A DNA stretch of 25,503 nt, taken from NCBI GenBank assembly GCA_019648995.1, contig BLXT01005315.1, forward strand, positions 1,584,109-1,609,611. The letters are read 5' to 3'. Each line of letters opens with the position of its first letter. Position 1 is the stretch's first letter. A program made the translations under genes and the position numbers. The notes below the pieces were generated by a model, which saw nothing but the letters and a program-made list of their open reading frames with translations, ran no database searches and was not told the origin of the DNA. This document shows positions 1 to 8,057 of this stretch, piece after piece. This DNA is from Plakobranchus ocellatus (lineage: Eukaryota; Mollusca; Gastropoda; Plakobranchidae).

Positions 1-453
1 ATTCATGATTGCAATCTGAATGTAAATTATCACCTTAAGCTAACATTAAAGATACAAGCTTGTGCTAGTCCTGACTTTTGTTTTCTTAGGGTCTGATGCT
101 TTGACTCTTTGTATGGAAATGGAAAGCAAAGCAGAATCAAGCCAAAGGCCAACAAAAACTTTTTTGTACCCCATTTTTGCTACCGAGACAAAAGTGTGAG
201 AAATGCATTTAATGTGAGCACAATTTTCCCTGAAATCTCATTCTTTACACTGAAATATTATTTAACCTTTGTAAACTCCCTCACCACAAACACACACACA
301 CATACACACACACGCTCACACTGCCATAGCCAATGAGTTGCAATATCGGCAGTGTTAAGTCTATAGACGAGTCTGCACTTCATTGAGCTACAATAGCATA
401 CATATCAGCTGCCTCAGTTTTATTGTGTGCTCTCCAATTTTACGTTCCACCAG
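1..453 (+). other. intron (3' end) upstream of the first visible TRIM-NHL exon
   Basis: This stretch reads as the end of an intron. Stop codons break all frames, no domain is encoded, and it finishes with a pyrimidine-rich tract and the acceptor TTCCACCAG at 445-453. A CA-rich microsatellite lies at about 291-316. The RING-finger exon or exons expected in this family are not here and must lie before base 1. Confidence 0.7.
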
Positions 454-615
454 GTGCCCCAGGGCGGCGTGCCATCCTTCCCTCCATCCTTCATTGTGAA
501 CCAGCTGTTGGATCTGATGGCCCAGCAGCGACGCGATGTCGTCCCCAAGTGTGCAACCCACCCTCAGCAGGAGCTGTTCTTTTGTGAGACCTGTGACGTT
601 GTCTTCTGTGCTCAG
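454..615 (+). CDS. TRIM-NHL exon: linker and first half of B-box 2
   Basis: The exon has 54 codons, bounded by acceptor CCACCAG and donor CAG|GTTGGT. The conserved-looking FPPSFIVNQLLDLM stretch is the segment that normally links the RING finger to the B-box. The zinc ligands CxxH, CxxC and the first cysteine of the next pair (VFC) follow. The exon ends at Gln in VFCAQ, so the partner cysteine is the first codon of the next exon. Entering in phase 0 with no usable upstream start shows that it is internal. Confidence 0.9.
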
Positions 616-3600
616 GTTGGTTCATGCGTTGATTTTGAGGTTAAGTGAAAATGTATCAGTGAAAATCAGAATAGTGGAAACGTACCTGTGATATATTCTT
701 CTGTCCAGATGCGAGAGCTGGACATTAAACAAAGACATAGAAAATCTATATTGACTTAACAAAACAGAAATCTGGTTCTGCAGAAGAAATTTAAGTATTC
801 CATGGCCAAATGAAATCACAAATGAAAATGTGATGAAGTACGGCGGGTTGAAAAGAGAACTGTAAAAAAAAATTGTAAGAGAGAGATTGTTGTCCTTTTT
901 TGGACACATGTACAGAAAAGACCAAAAGAAAGGGCAGTTCCAGCAAGAAGGGTAGATGGCAAGAGAGATTGTGGCAGACAAAGGCCTATATATTTCCAAA
1001 GTCTGAAAAACTGGGCAGCTGAGCATGCTTTGAGCAAGACAGACTTTCTGAGAACAGCAGTAAGAAGAGAAGATTGGAAGCATGTGACAGCCAATGTCTG
1101 TAACAGACCTGGCACATAGAGAGAGAGATGGTACAATGAAGGTGTGGAAATTTTGCTTTTTTTCCCCCACATGCCATTCAATGCACATGTGTCCAAGGTA
1201 GGCCTACCTGGGCTTGTCCTTCGTTTAGGATAGGACTTGTGTGGATATTTTGATGCAGATTTTAAGGTGTAAAAATCAAGGTTTGATTTACATAAAGCAA
1301 GTCGGAGAGGCAGTTATACTTTCACCACTATGGCCTTTTCTTAGTTGTTATTGGACTTAACAGCTGTCCCTTTGTAATTATGATTGTTCAATAAAAACCT
1401 TAATGGTTGATGCTAATCATTAAATGTTTCTAAGAGATTTGCATGTACAACACTTCAGGGGGGAATATAATCTTTAGCAATTACTTACATTGAAGTCCAC
1501 ATAGTTTGAATTCAGAAATTTTGAATCAAAGATTAATTTGAAGCAATCAAATTTTACCTTTTTTTTTTTTAAATCTCTGAGCTGTATTAACAAATTTTCT
1601 GTAAGATCTAAGTCTGATGGAAAGATTAGCTTATTTTGAAATCATGTCACAGGTGTATTGCTGATAATCAAAGTACCAAGAATCTCTGTTTATGTCCTAG
1701 TCTTCGAAAGTGGCATAACCCATGGCTATGGTAGTGGTGGTGGTGGCGGTGGTGGAGGAGGAGGAGGAATGTGCTGGCGCGCACGCATGTGTATGTGTGA
1801 ATACTACATAATAGTGAAAAAGAGGGGGAAAGAGAAAAGGGCACGTGGTTCATTACTTAGTTTGCTCATTTCCCTACTGAGTTTACATTCTGCTTCACAA
1901 AGCTTTTTTCAATTCATTTGTTGTGTTTTTGTTTGTGGTCTTTCAAAGTTTAAAAAATTTTTTTGTGTGTCTTTTTCAGACTTGTCATTGTGGATCACAT
2001 AATTGAGTAGCCAGTTTCAGGAAATTGTAGTTCAAAATGTGTTGATATCCCATTCATAAACCATCTAATGATGACATAACTTTGCCTTTGCTTTTCCAAA
2101 GAATTACAATGAGACTATTATCATAAAATGTGTACTTTCGTTCAACTCTTGTACATCACCATTCATTGCTGATTCCTCCCTCCCCCTTTCTTTGTTGCGA
2201 TGCAGTGTGTAGACAATAGCCATACGGGCCGGGGAGCCAGTGAACATACTGTGATACCATTTGCCATTGCCATCAAGAGAATGTCGGAGATTCTGCTCTA
2301 CAAGGCTCATCTGTGCATAAAAAATCTCAACTCTGCCTACGATGCTGTGTCTAGTGAGTTGAGGCAGCTGGAACTGTCCACGGACAAGACTTTAGACTGC
2401 ATCAATAAATCCTTTCAGGTGCTAACTCAACTGTTGTACTGGGTGGGGGGAAGGAAGAATAGCGGTGACATTGTTACATAAAATGCCAACAGTAAATTGA
2501 GGGTTCTGCTGGGTGTCTAAATTAATATTTGCTGCACAATCAAAAGTGGTTTCTCAGAGCTTCTTTTTTTGTGTGAAATTTAAAAGTGAAGAGAGGTTAA
2601 AATGAGGAAATGTGGGATCAAATTCAGTAACAAAATGACTAATATGTAGGCCTAGTGTTCTTTTTTATATCACAATCCACATTTCTTATGATCAAGGGCA
2701 TCAATCAAAGTAGAGAAAGAGAGTGAATGGTGAAGCCTGCATAGACCAATGTTTTGTTTATTTTGAGCCATGGTAGGTGACCTTTTAAATTAAAAAAAAA
2801 AAACAACCCGCCAAAAACATGAAAATCTTTTACTCTAAAAAGTTATTTCCGATGCCTGTCACATCAGGATTGGGCTTGAGGCAAATGTTTTTCTTTTCTT
2901 TTTTCAGCCAGCTGTTCAGTGTTTAACGGTTACTCTAGACTATTGTAGAGTTCAGACAATGATTACATATGTATTTTACATTACTGCTATCCCTTTCTCT
3001 GCTTGACTTTTACTCCTCTCTCACTTCTTTGCGCTTTTTTGCCTTTTTCTCCTCTCTCACCTCTTCTTGTCTTCTGTCCATTTGTTGCATTTCTTGTTCT
3101 TCAACCTGCAAATCTGTTGCTCTGTAGGATGTTTTGGCCATAATTGAGAGGAGAAAGCAAGAGTGTCTACAGTGGGTTAGGAAAGTCCGAGAAGACAAGA
3201 GGACCATTCTCCGAGAACAGCTAGATTTGATTCAGGCAGAGAAGGAGAAGGTGCAGAGGGAATGTGATGGGCTTCAGTATCAGGTTTGTAGAGACATGGA
3301 AGAGAAATATGTTTTCGTTTCTGTATGATGAGAGAGTGTTCAAGAGTTGAGTCTCCCTGTTGGCTGTGTGCCTCAGGCTGTAAAACAGTGAATGTTCAAA
3401 ATGTGCTTTTTTTTATTTCAGGATGAATAACACATTAACCCTTTCATGCTACCATGCTCTTAAATCCCCCAATAAGGGGATTGAAGAGGGGCGATTAGTT
3501 CAAACTCTGACACTACAGTTTCACTGCAATAACTGTATTGCTGAGGCTGCACCGTCCCTAAAATTAGTTTCATCATATAGGATATCCTCTTGTAAAATGA

Positions 3601-5552
3601 GACCTATTACTGAAGATAATTTGTTATTAGAATTAGTCATATAAGTGTGTCCTGTCATTGCGGCTTGTCTGTCCCTAAAACTAGTCCTATCATATAGGCT
3701 AGGCTGTAGCATATGCAAGTTTGGATGGGCACTACATGAAACACCTATTTATAGAAAACTAAAGCATTAGAATGCCTCACAGCATTTCTGTCATCGCAGT
3801 GCCATATCTGAAGTAGGAATCAGCATTTCCAAAGATGATTACTGGAAGATGATGGTGAAACAATGTTATTCAGTAAGAATCTGCCTTTTTTTTTCTCATT
3901 TCTTTCCTTCTTTGTATTTTTGGTCCCACATTTTTTTTTCTTTTTCCATCCCACTAATATTACTTTTCGTTTGCCTTTCCAAGGTGGAGGTGCGTAACAT
4001 CACTAAGAAAATCAGTGACCTGAATGAGAAGCTGGACACCACTTCAACTTTGTCTGAGCCACGGGAAAACTCTTTCCTACGTTACGAGTACAAACATAAC
4101 GATGCTCTGCGGGAGATTGCTAAAGCAATTTCTCAATTTGGCTCTGTTCGGGTCAGTACTACTTTCCCTGCATTGACCACAGCTGTAGAATATCGCCGAG
4201 CTACAGCACACCTACGCAGCTCGGTGCGTGTAAATGCTGTAGACTACCATGGAAATCCACGGACCTCTGGTGGAGATCCAGTAGTGGCTGAGTTGAGAAC
4301 TGAAAGAGGCGATGCTATAGATTTAAAGATCACGGACAATGCAGACGGCACTTATGACCTCAAGTATGTCCCTACGCGGCCAGGGAAGCTTAAGTTGTCT
4401 GTGTGTATTTTTGGCAGGCCCATCAAAGACAATCCGCTGTGCATCGAGACGGGACAGCATATAGACCCTATATGGAAGCTAGGCGGAGTTCTTGGCGGAG
4501 TAAGAGGCAGCATTTCAAGCTTAGCGACCAGTGAAGGTGCGGGCAGGGCCAGCATCTACAGTGCTTCTGAAGGCCCAAGCAGTTCCGTAGAGCAACAGCA
4601 ATCACAGCTACAAGAGCAGCAACAACCTCAGCAACCTCTTCGCCTCAACATGCCGACCCGTGTGGCTGCAGCACCTGGAGGGCAGCTTCTCTATGTGCTG
4701 GACACGGGCAACAGTCGTTTATGTGTAGTAAATGCCCGAGACGGCAGTCTACAGCGATGCCTTTCTCTGGGCAGGGCCACAGAGGGGGCCAGCGCCACTG
4801 GACTAGCTGTTGTGTCGGGCGGAACGATGCTAGCAGTGGTCAACTGGCGCTCACAAACTGTGTACGTGGTGGACTCTAGTGATGGCCAGATTGTGAAAGA
4901 AATCACAACCCTAGCCTTTGTGGAACCCATCGACGTTGCTGTGAATTCCAAAGGAGAAATAATAGTTGCCGACAGTGGTGCTCGCAAGATATTTAAGTTT
5001 GATACTCAGGGCAATTTAATCACCTCCTTTGGTAGCCACGGCGACAGAGACGGTCAGTTCAAAGTCATCACAGCTCTCTGTGTGGGTCGTAATGACGAAA
5101 TCTTGGTAGCTGACCACAGGATACAGGTGTTCACCAAAGACGGAAAGTTTTCACGAAGATTACAGGATAGCTTGGGAGGGGATAGCGGGAATCTTCGCTC
5201 AGGATCTGAAGGGGGTGCTGTTTATGGGGGTGTTGTGGTTGATCAGTCAGGCTGGATCCTTGCAACTGTCACCGAGAAAGGGAAGAGTGTGGAGGAGGGA
5301 GGGGCGGGGGACCGAAGGAGTGGAGGAATAGGACTGCAGGAAGGAAGGAGACCCAGCAGAGAAAAATCAGGCGCTGGCAGCATGGGCAAGAGTGCTGTGA
5401 ATGTGTACAGTGCAGCTGGTAAATTGCTGTACATGCTGAACAGCCACGGAGACAAACTGAGGCGACCACAAGGTCTCGCTGTTATGGCAGACTTCAGAGT
5501 AGGAGTGGCTGATCTAGGGAACAACTGCATCAAGGCATACTATTACAAGTGA
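454..5552 (+). CDS. TRIM-NHL protein (TRIM2/3, nhl-1-like), 3' part, spliced from four exons
   Basis: Spliced coding sequence 454-615, 2206-2418, 3128-3283 and 3984-5552 gives 699 residues in one frame; all three introns are phase 0 with GT-AG ends. A B-box type 2 has ligands C33, H36, C44, C47, C52, C55, H60 and H68 (visible-part numbering). A charged helical coiled coil of BBC type covers about 75-195. A filamin/ABP280 repeat covers about 250-332 (HLRSSVRV, DYHGNP, DNADGTYDLKY, IFGRPIKDNP). A Gln-rich linker follows at 380-394, then six NHL blades at 400-699. In this family the RING and B-box module usually acts in ubiquitin transfer, and the NHL propeller binds RNA or protein partners. The RING lies outside the window, so E3 activity is inferred. 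The filamin and NHL pattern fits the TRIM2/TRIM3/nhl-1 group; lin-41/TRIM71 shares the architecture and is not fully excluded. Confidence 0.9.
680..1119 (+). mobile_element. non-LTR retrotransposon (LINE) fragment: decayed reverse-transcriptase C-terminus
   Basis: Conceptual translation of the + strand shows motifs typical of the last part of RTE/jockey-like reverse transcriptases, in the expected order. These are CESWTLNKDIE (from 710), IWFCRRNLSIPW (from about 764), TNENVMK (about 818), SFFGHMYRKD (893-922), then in the next frame KNWAAEHALSKTDFLRTAV and REDWKHVTANVCNRPGT followed by a TAG stop at 1117-1119. Reading needs one frameshift near 930-960 and passes in-frame stops (near 689, 746 and 872), so it is dead. 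It sits in sense orientation in the intron. The long antisense frames over this region are shadows. The clade is uncertain; no 5' part, poly(A) tail or target-site duplication was identified. Confidence 0.85.
1732..1768 (+). repeat. GGT/GGA-rich simple repeat
   Basis: A purine- and G-rich stretch of GGT, GGC and GGA triplets lies inside the intron, and would read as poly-Gly in one frame. No exon signals support translation. Confidence 0.7.
2206..2418 (+). CDS. TRIM-NHL exon: second half of B-box 2 and start of coiled coil
   Basis: The exon has 71 codons between acceptor GATGCAG and donor TTTCAG|GTGCTA. It begins with the cysteine completing the VFCAQ-C pair, then supplies the last two zinc histidines (NSH and SEH). 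A helix rich in Leu, Ala and charged residues (KRMSEILLYKAHLCIKNL) follows, starting the BBC coiled coil. The frame is unbroken and phase 0 at both ends. Confidence 0.9.
2419..3127 (+). other. intron of the TRIM-NHL gene
   Basis: This 709-bp phase-0 intron begins GTGCTA and ends in a long C/T-rich tract, followed by CTGTAG. An A-run lies at about 2791-2803. No open frame inside it resembles protein. Confidence 0.85.
3128..3283 (+). CDS. TRIM-NHL exon: coiled coil
   Basis: The exon has 52 codons, phase 0 at both ends, with acceptor CTGTAG and donor TATCAG|GTTTGT. The peptide is a continuous charged amphipathic helix (IIERRKQECLQWVRKVRED, then REQLDLIQAEKEKVQREC), as expected for the BBC coiled coil through which TRIM proteins dimerise. 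Confidence 0.88.
3284..3983 (+). other. intron of the TRIM-NHL gene
   Basis: This 700-bp phase-0 intron starts GTTTGT and ends TTTCCAAG before the last exon. The open frame continuing upstream of 3984 is intronic: hydrophobic F/S-rich residues encoded by the polypyrimidine tract. It contains a diverged direct duplication (3538-3581 and 3657-3698). Confidence 0.85.
3538..3698 (+). repeat. diverged direct repeat, two copies of about 42 bp
   Basis: A block around GTCCCTAAAA and ATCATATAGG occurs at 3554-3581 and again at 3671-3698, with 24 of 28 bases identical by eye. The flanking ATTGC...GCT shows weaker similarity extending left to about 3538 and 3657. The copies are spaced by 117 bp inside an intron. 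Possibly this is an old local duplication or a piece of a repeat family. Confidence 0.55.
3984..5552 (+). CDS. TRIM-NHL terminal exon: filamin repeat, Q-rich linker, six NHL blades
   Basis: One large last exon of 522 codons plus TGA follows acceptor TTTCCAAG. The filamin-type domain is at 4200-4448 and the Gln-rich linker at about 4590-4635. NHL blades begin near 4650 (MPTRVAAAPGG, LYVLDTGNSR), 4794 (TGLAVVSGG), 4923 (EPIDVAVNSKGEIIVADSG), 5070 (ITALCVGRNDEILVADH), 5224 (YGGVVVDQSGWILATV) and 5463 (RRPQGLAVMADFRVGVADLGNN). Blade 5 is interrupted by about 41 Gly, Ser, Arg and Glu-rich residues (5274-5396), probably a surface loop. The protein ends CIKAYYYK. Neither NHL repeats nor the filamin domain is broken by a stop or frameshift. 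Confidence 0.93.
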   Translation: MEVRNITKKISDLNEKLDTTSTLSEPRENSFLRYEYKHNDALREIAKAISQFGSVRVSTTFPALTTAVEYRRATAHLRSSVRVNAVDYHGNPRTSGGDPVVAELRTERGDAIDLKITDNADGTYDLKYVPTRPGKLKLSVCIFGRPIKDNPLCIETGQHIDPIWKLGGVLGGVRGSISSLATSEGAGRASIYSASEGPSSSVEQQQSQLQEQQQPQQPLRLNMPTRVAAAPGGQLLYVLDTGNSRLCVVNARDGSLQRCLSLGRATEGASATGLAVVSGGTMLAVVNWRSQTVYVVDSSDGQIVKEITTLAFVEPIDVAVNSKGEIIVADSGARKIFKFDTQGNLITSFGSHGDRDGQFKVITALCVGRNDEILVADHRIQVFTKDGKFSRRLQDSLGGDSGNLRSGSEGGAVYGGVVVDQSGWILATVTEKGKSVEEGGAGDRRSGGIGLQEGRRPSREKSGAGSMGKSAVNVYSAAGKLLYMLNSHGDKLRRPQGLAVMADFRVGVADLGNNCIKAYYYK

Positions 5553-6198
5553 AGAGGTCAGCTATAACTAAGGTGACTTTTCTTTGTCTCATATATATGC
5601 TTATTTTTGTTTTAAATAGTCTTTTTTTTTAATTTAGAAGTGCTGTAAGGAGATGATAGCCGTGCCTTGTTGAGGCATTTTCAAATACACAATATAAACG
5701 TCTGCTTCAGTGTGAGTTTAGTGATACGGTTTGGAAAAAATAACAAGAGCTAGAAATTGGGTTCTGGAAAGAAATCCCACCTGCTGTCTCAGAGCAGCTT
5801 GGTTAGTTTGAGTGAACAAAGCAGTGCAATTAAATTGCTCTAGTTTGGTAAAACTATTGGTCTGTTACACAGCATCATACTGAAAAACCATTTTACCCAC
5901 ACCTTTTGCCTAAAAATACTTGACTTCAGTTTTATACTTGGATGTGTAGACCTTTATCAGTTTTTGAACATACGAGCATGCTTAGATATGCTAATGAGAC
6001 ACAGTGGCATATACAATTAGTTATGAACTTTTCAACTTGCCTTCATTTATTTATTTATTTTTTAACATTTTTTGCCTTCTGCTGTCTGCCCTGTTTTCAT
6101 AAAAAGGAAAAAAAAAAGTTTATTTTATTGATGAAGTTGACAATTTTTAAAATCTTATTTTCATATCAACAGCAAATGAGAAATCATCAATCACACCC
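5553..6198 (+). other. proximal 3' untranslated region of the TRIM-NHL gene
   Basis: Sequence immediately after the TGA stop is T-rich with frequent stops. A variant hexamer AATATA (about 5691) followed by GT-rich sequence, and ATTAAA at about 5830, could serve short transcripts. No canonical AATAAA occurs in this first segment, so the UTR probably runs further. Confidence 0.6.
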
Positions 6199-6517
6199 TA
6201 AGCGTAGGCCCACACTGGAGGCGACGTGACTTGTCGTGGTAAACTTGAAGGACTGATATCCCAGTTACTGTGTGCTACCCACCGACAACTTAGCCTGATA
6301 ATTTGCATAACAAGACTGGCCTCGTGTTTTGTGCGGCAACGGTCATTAGAATTATGCCTGATCACATAATGGCACCCCCCTTTCCCTTATCCAACAGAGC
6401 CACTGACGCTTCGACAAATAGCCGACTTGGTGTGCGCTCGCGCCAAAGAAAGAGAGTATTTCAAAACATGTATTGTTGGACACGTGAACTGCTACCTCCA
6501 GTGTGGGCCTACGCTAA
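6199..6517. mobile_element. MITE, PIF/Harbinger-like, 313 bp with TAA target-site duplication
   Basis: The left terminus GCGTAGGCCCACACTGGAGG (6202-6221) is the perfect reverse complement of the right terminus at 6495-6514, and weaker inverted similarity continues inward. Both ends are flanked directly by TAA (6199-6201 and 6515-6517), the duplication expected for PIF/Harbinger insertions (TWA). The 313-bp interior is richer in GC than its surroundings and encodes no transposase. This is a non-autonomous DNA transposon in the probable 3' UTR. The superfamily call rests on the duplication and is less sure than the element itself. Confidence 0.85.
6492..6498 (+). promoter_or_regulatory. possible let-7 seed match (CTACCTC)
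   Basis: The heptamer CTACCTC complements the let-7 family seed and lies about 940 bp after the stop, in sense orientation. It straddles the inner edge of the right MITE terminus, so it came with the transposon. Use of the site is unproven; a heptamer is expected by chance about once per 16 kb. Confidence 0.2.
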
Positions 6518-7995
6518 CATACGTTGGACTGATTTTTAGCAATATTTATGTATTTACATATTAAAAAAAAAAAAGTGTGTCTCCTTGTGAAACTTGAGCA
6601 ATGAAAAAAAATTAGCTGAACTCATTCTTGTTTCAAGAGAAATACATCACGCACACAAAACAAAAAACCTTTTTGTAAAGGGCAATCCTTTTTGATAGTT
6701 TGCAGAATTTTTATTTTAAAATCGTTTTTAAAGAGAAGCAGATTTTGTACAAACTAAAGATAGGGAGGAAAAAAATTGCTTAATACAATAGTCTTGAATA
6801 AGTTTCAGTTATCAGATGTATTACGTTTAACTTTTCAGGTTTTGCTTCAGTCAGCCAGGCCTCGTCTGGATGATGCACCTTCCCCATGCACTGCAAGTCC
6901 AACCTCCCCCAAAAACTGCATGGGAATTGAAGTGGAGACAACCATGTAATGGGCGGAGCATTTACATTTCTTTGATCACCATATCAAGAACATTATTTTA
7001 TTTTATATATTCTATCTGTTACTCTCTCTCTATTTTAAAATATGACATTGAGGCCAAAGGCAGTAGAGTCTAAGCATTTATTTATAATGCCTTTACTTTT
7101 GTTGAAGTAACTAGAAACCTGTTTTATGGTTTCAGTTGTTGATTTCTTTTCTGTTGATGTCAGATTCTCTGTCTGTCTAATTATAAAATGTTCTGGATGC
7201 CATAAAATAGATTCGAGAGAAAAAAAAAACAACATTGATCAGTATATGCTCTGATGAAATGCTAGATTGGGAGAGCCACAAAACACCACTTCCTATTTGT
7301 TTGCCTTAATTTCTGCTGATTCCAATGTAGACACCTTAATCACTCCATGTAACTTTATTTCTGTTGGTCAAAGCAATTACCTTTGCAGCTATATGGTTAT
7401 CTGGCCACAATGTTAGTCAATTATTTTACCTGTGTTAAGCTAATGCTTTGCTCATCATTTTCTTTTTTTTGTGTTGTTGTGTCTGTGTGTCAGTATGGGA
7501 GAATATTTGTTTTTTGACTTGAATGCATTTCTAGTCTAGACTGGTCTGGCAATGCCGCCTATTTCTACTTACTTGGAACAGCACATCCAATTTAAGTCCA
7601 TTCAATTGCAAATTTTTTTATATAAAATATTCATCTAGTATAATTCTTTTACGTAAAAAAAATTATATATATTATGCATCTTTAACTTAACTATTAGGCA
7701 ACAAGAGCAAAAGAGTCACAAGACCTTGTGCAAAATTTTGCTCTGGAAATGAATAACAAATTTTTATCGCTCACTAAGTTAAAAGTCTTATTGATGAGCT
7801 GGTTTGCAGCAGGAACAGTTTTTATAAATTTGGTATTGGTATTTTCCCACCCATATTCTCTTCTGATGTTTATGGAAATCTTGTGATGTTTATTGTAATT
7901 TGACATTTATTGTCCAACCCAATTTTCTGAGACTGTTGTTGCTGCAAAATGTCCATTCTGTGGTAAAACAACACACATAAATCTTAATTACATTC

Positions 7996-8000
<5 letters not shown>
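6518..8000 (+). other. AT-rich non-coding stretch, probable distal 3' UTR
   Basis: No credible coding exon, RNA gene or transposon was seen. A 12-base A-run lies at 6563-6574 just after the MITE, with ATTAAA overlapping its start and GTGTGTCTCC after it, which could act as an alternative poly(A) site. The small open frames have no recognisable domains. Confidence 0.5.

Positions 8001-8054
<54 letters not shown>
8001..8054 (+). repeat. (CT)27 microsatellite
   Basis: Twenty-seven uninterrupted CT dinucleotides lie on the + strand, followed by a CA-rich patch near 8082-8096. The antisense open frame made of alternating Arg and Glu is an artefact of this repeat. Confidence 0.97.

Positions 8055-8057
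<3 letters not shown>

Larger units (their letters stand above)
616..2205 (+). other. intron of the TRIM-NHL gene
   Basis: This 1590-bp phase-0 intron separates the two halves of the B-box. It starts GTTGGT and ends in a pyrimidine tract followed by TGCAG. It contains the reverse-transcriptase relic at about 680-1119, an oligo(T) run near 1561-1570 and a GGN/GGA-rich tract at 1732-1768. I see nothing coding in 1120-2205. Confidence 0.85.

Noticed and set aside
91..207. Possible extra upstream exon after TTTTCTTAG
   Set aside because: Only one frame is open, in phase 2, unlike the phase-0 pattern of the gene. The peptide has no RING or other motif, and the donor is weak.
622..1196. Antisense open frames of 188, 126 and 63 codons
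   Set aside because: They lie opposite the decayed reverse-transcriptase relic, have hydrophobic low-information translations and no domain.
3849..3983. N-terminal 45 codons of the long last frame, read as a start with a membrane segment
   Set aside because: The F/L/S-rich peptide is the intron's polypyrimidine tract. A clean acceptor at 3983 restores the frame from the previous exon.
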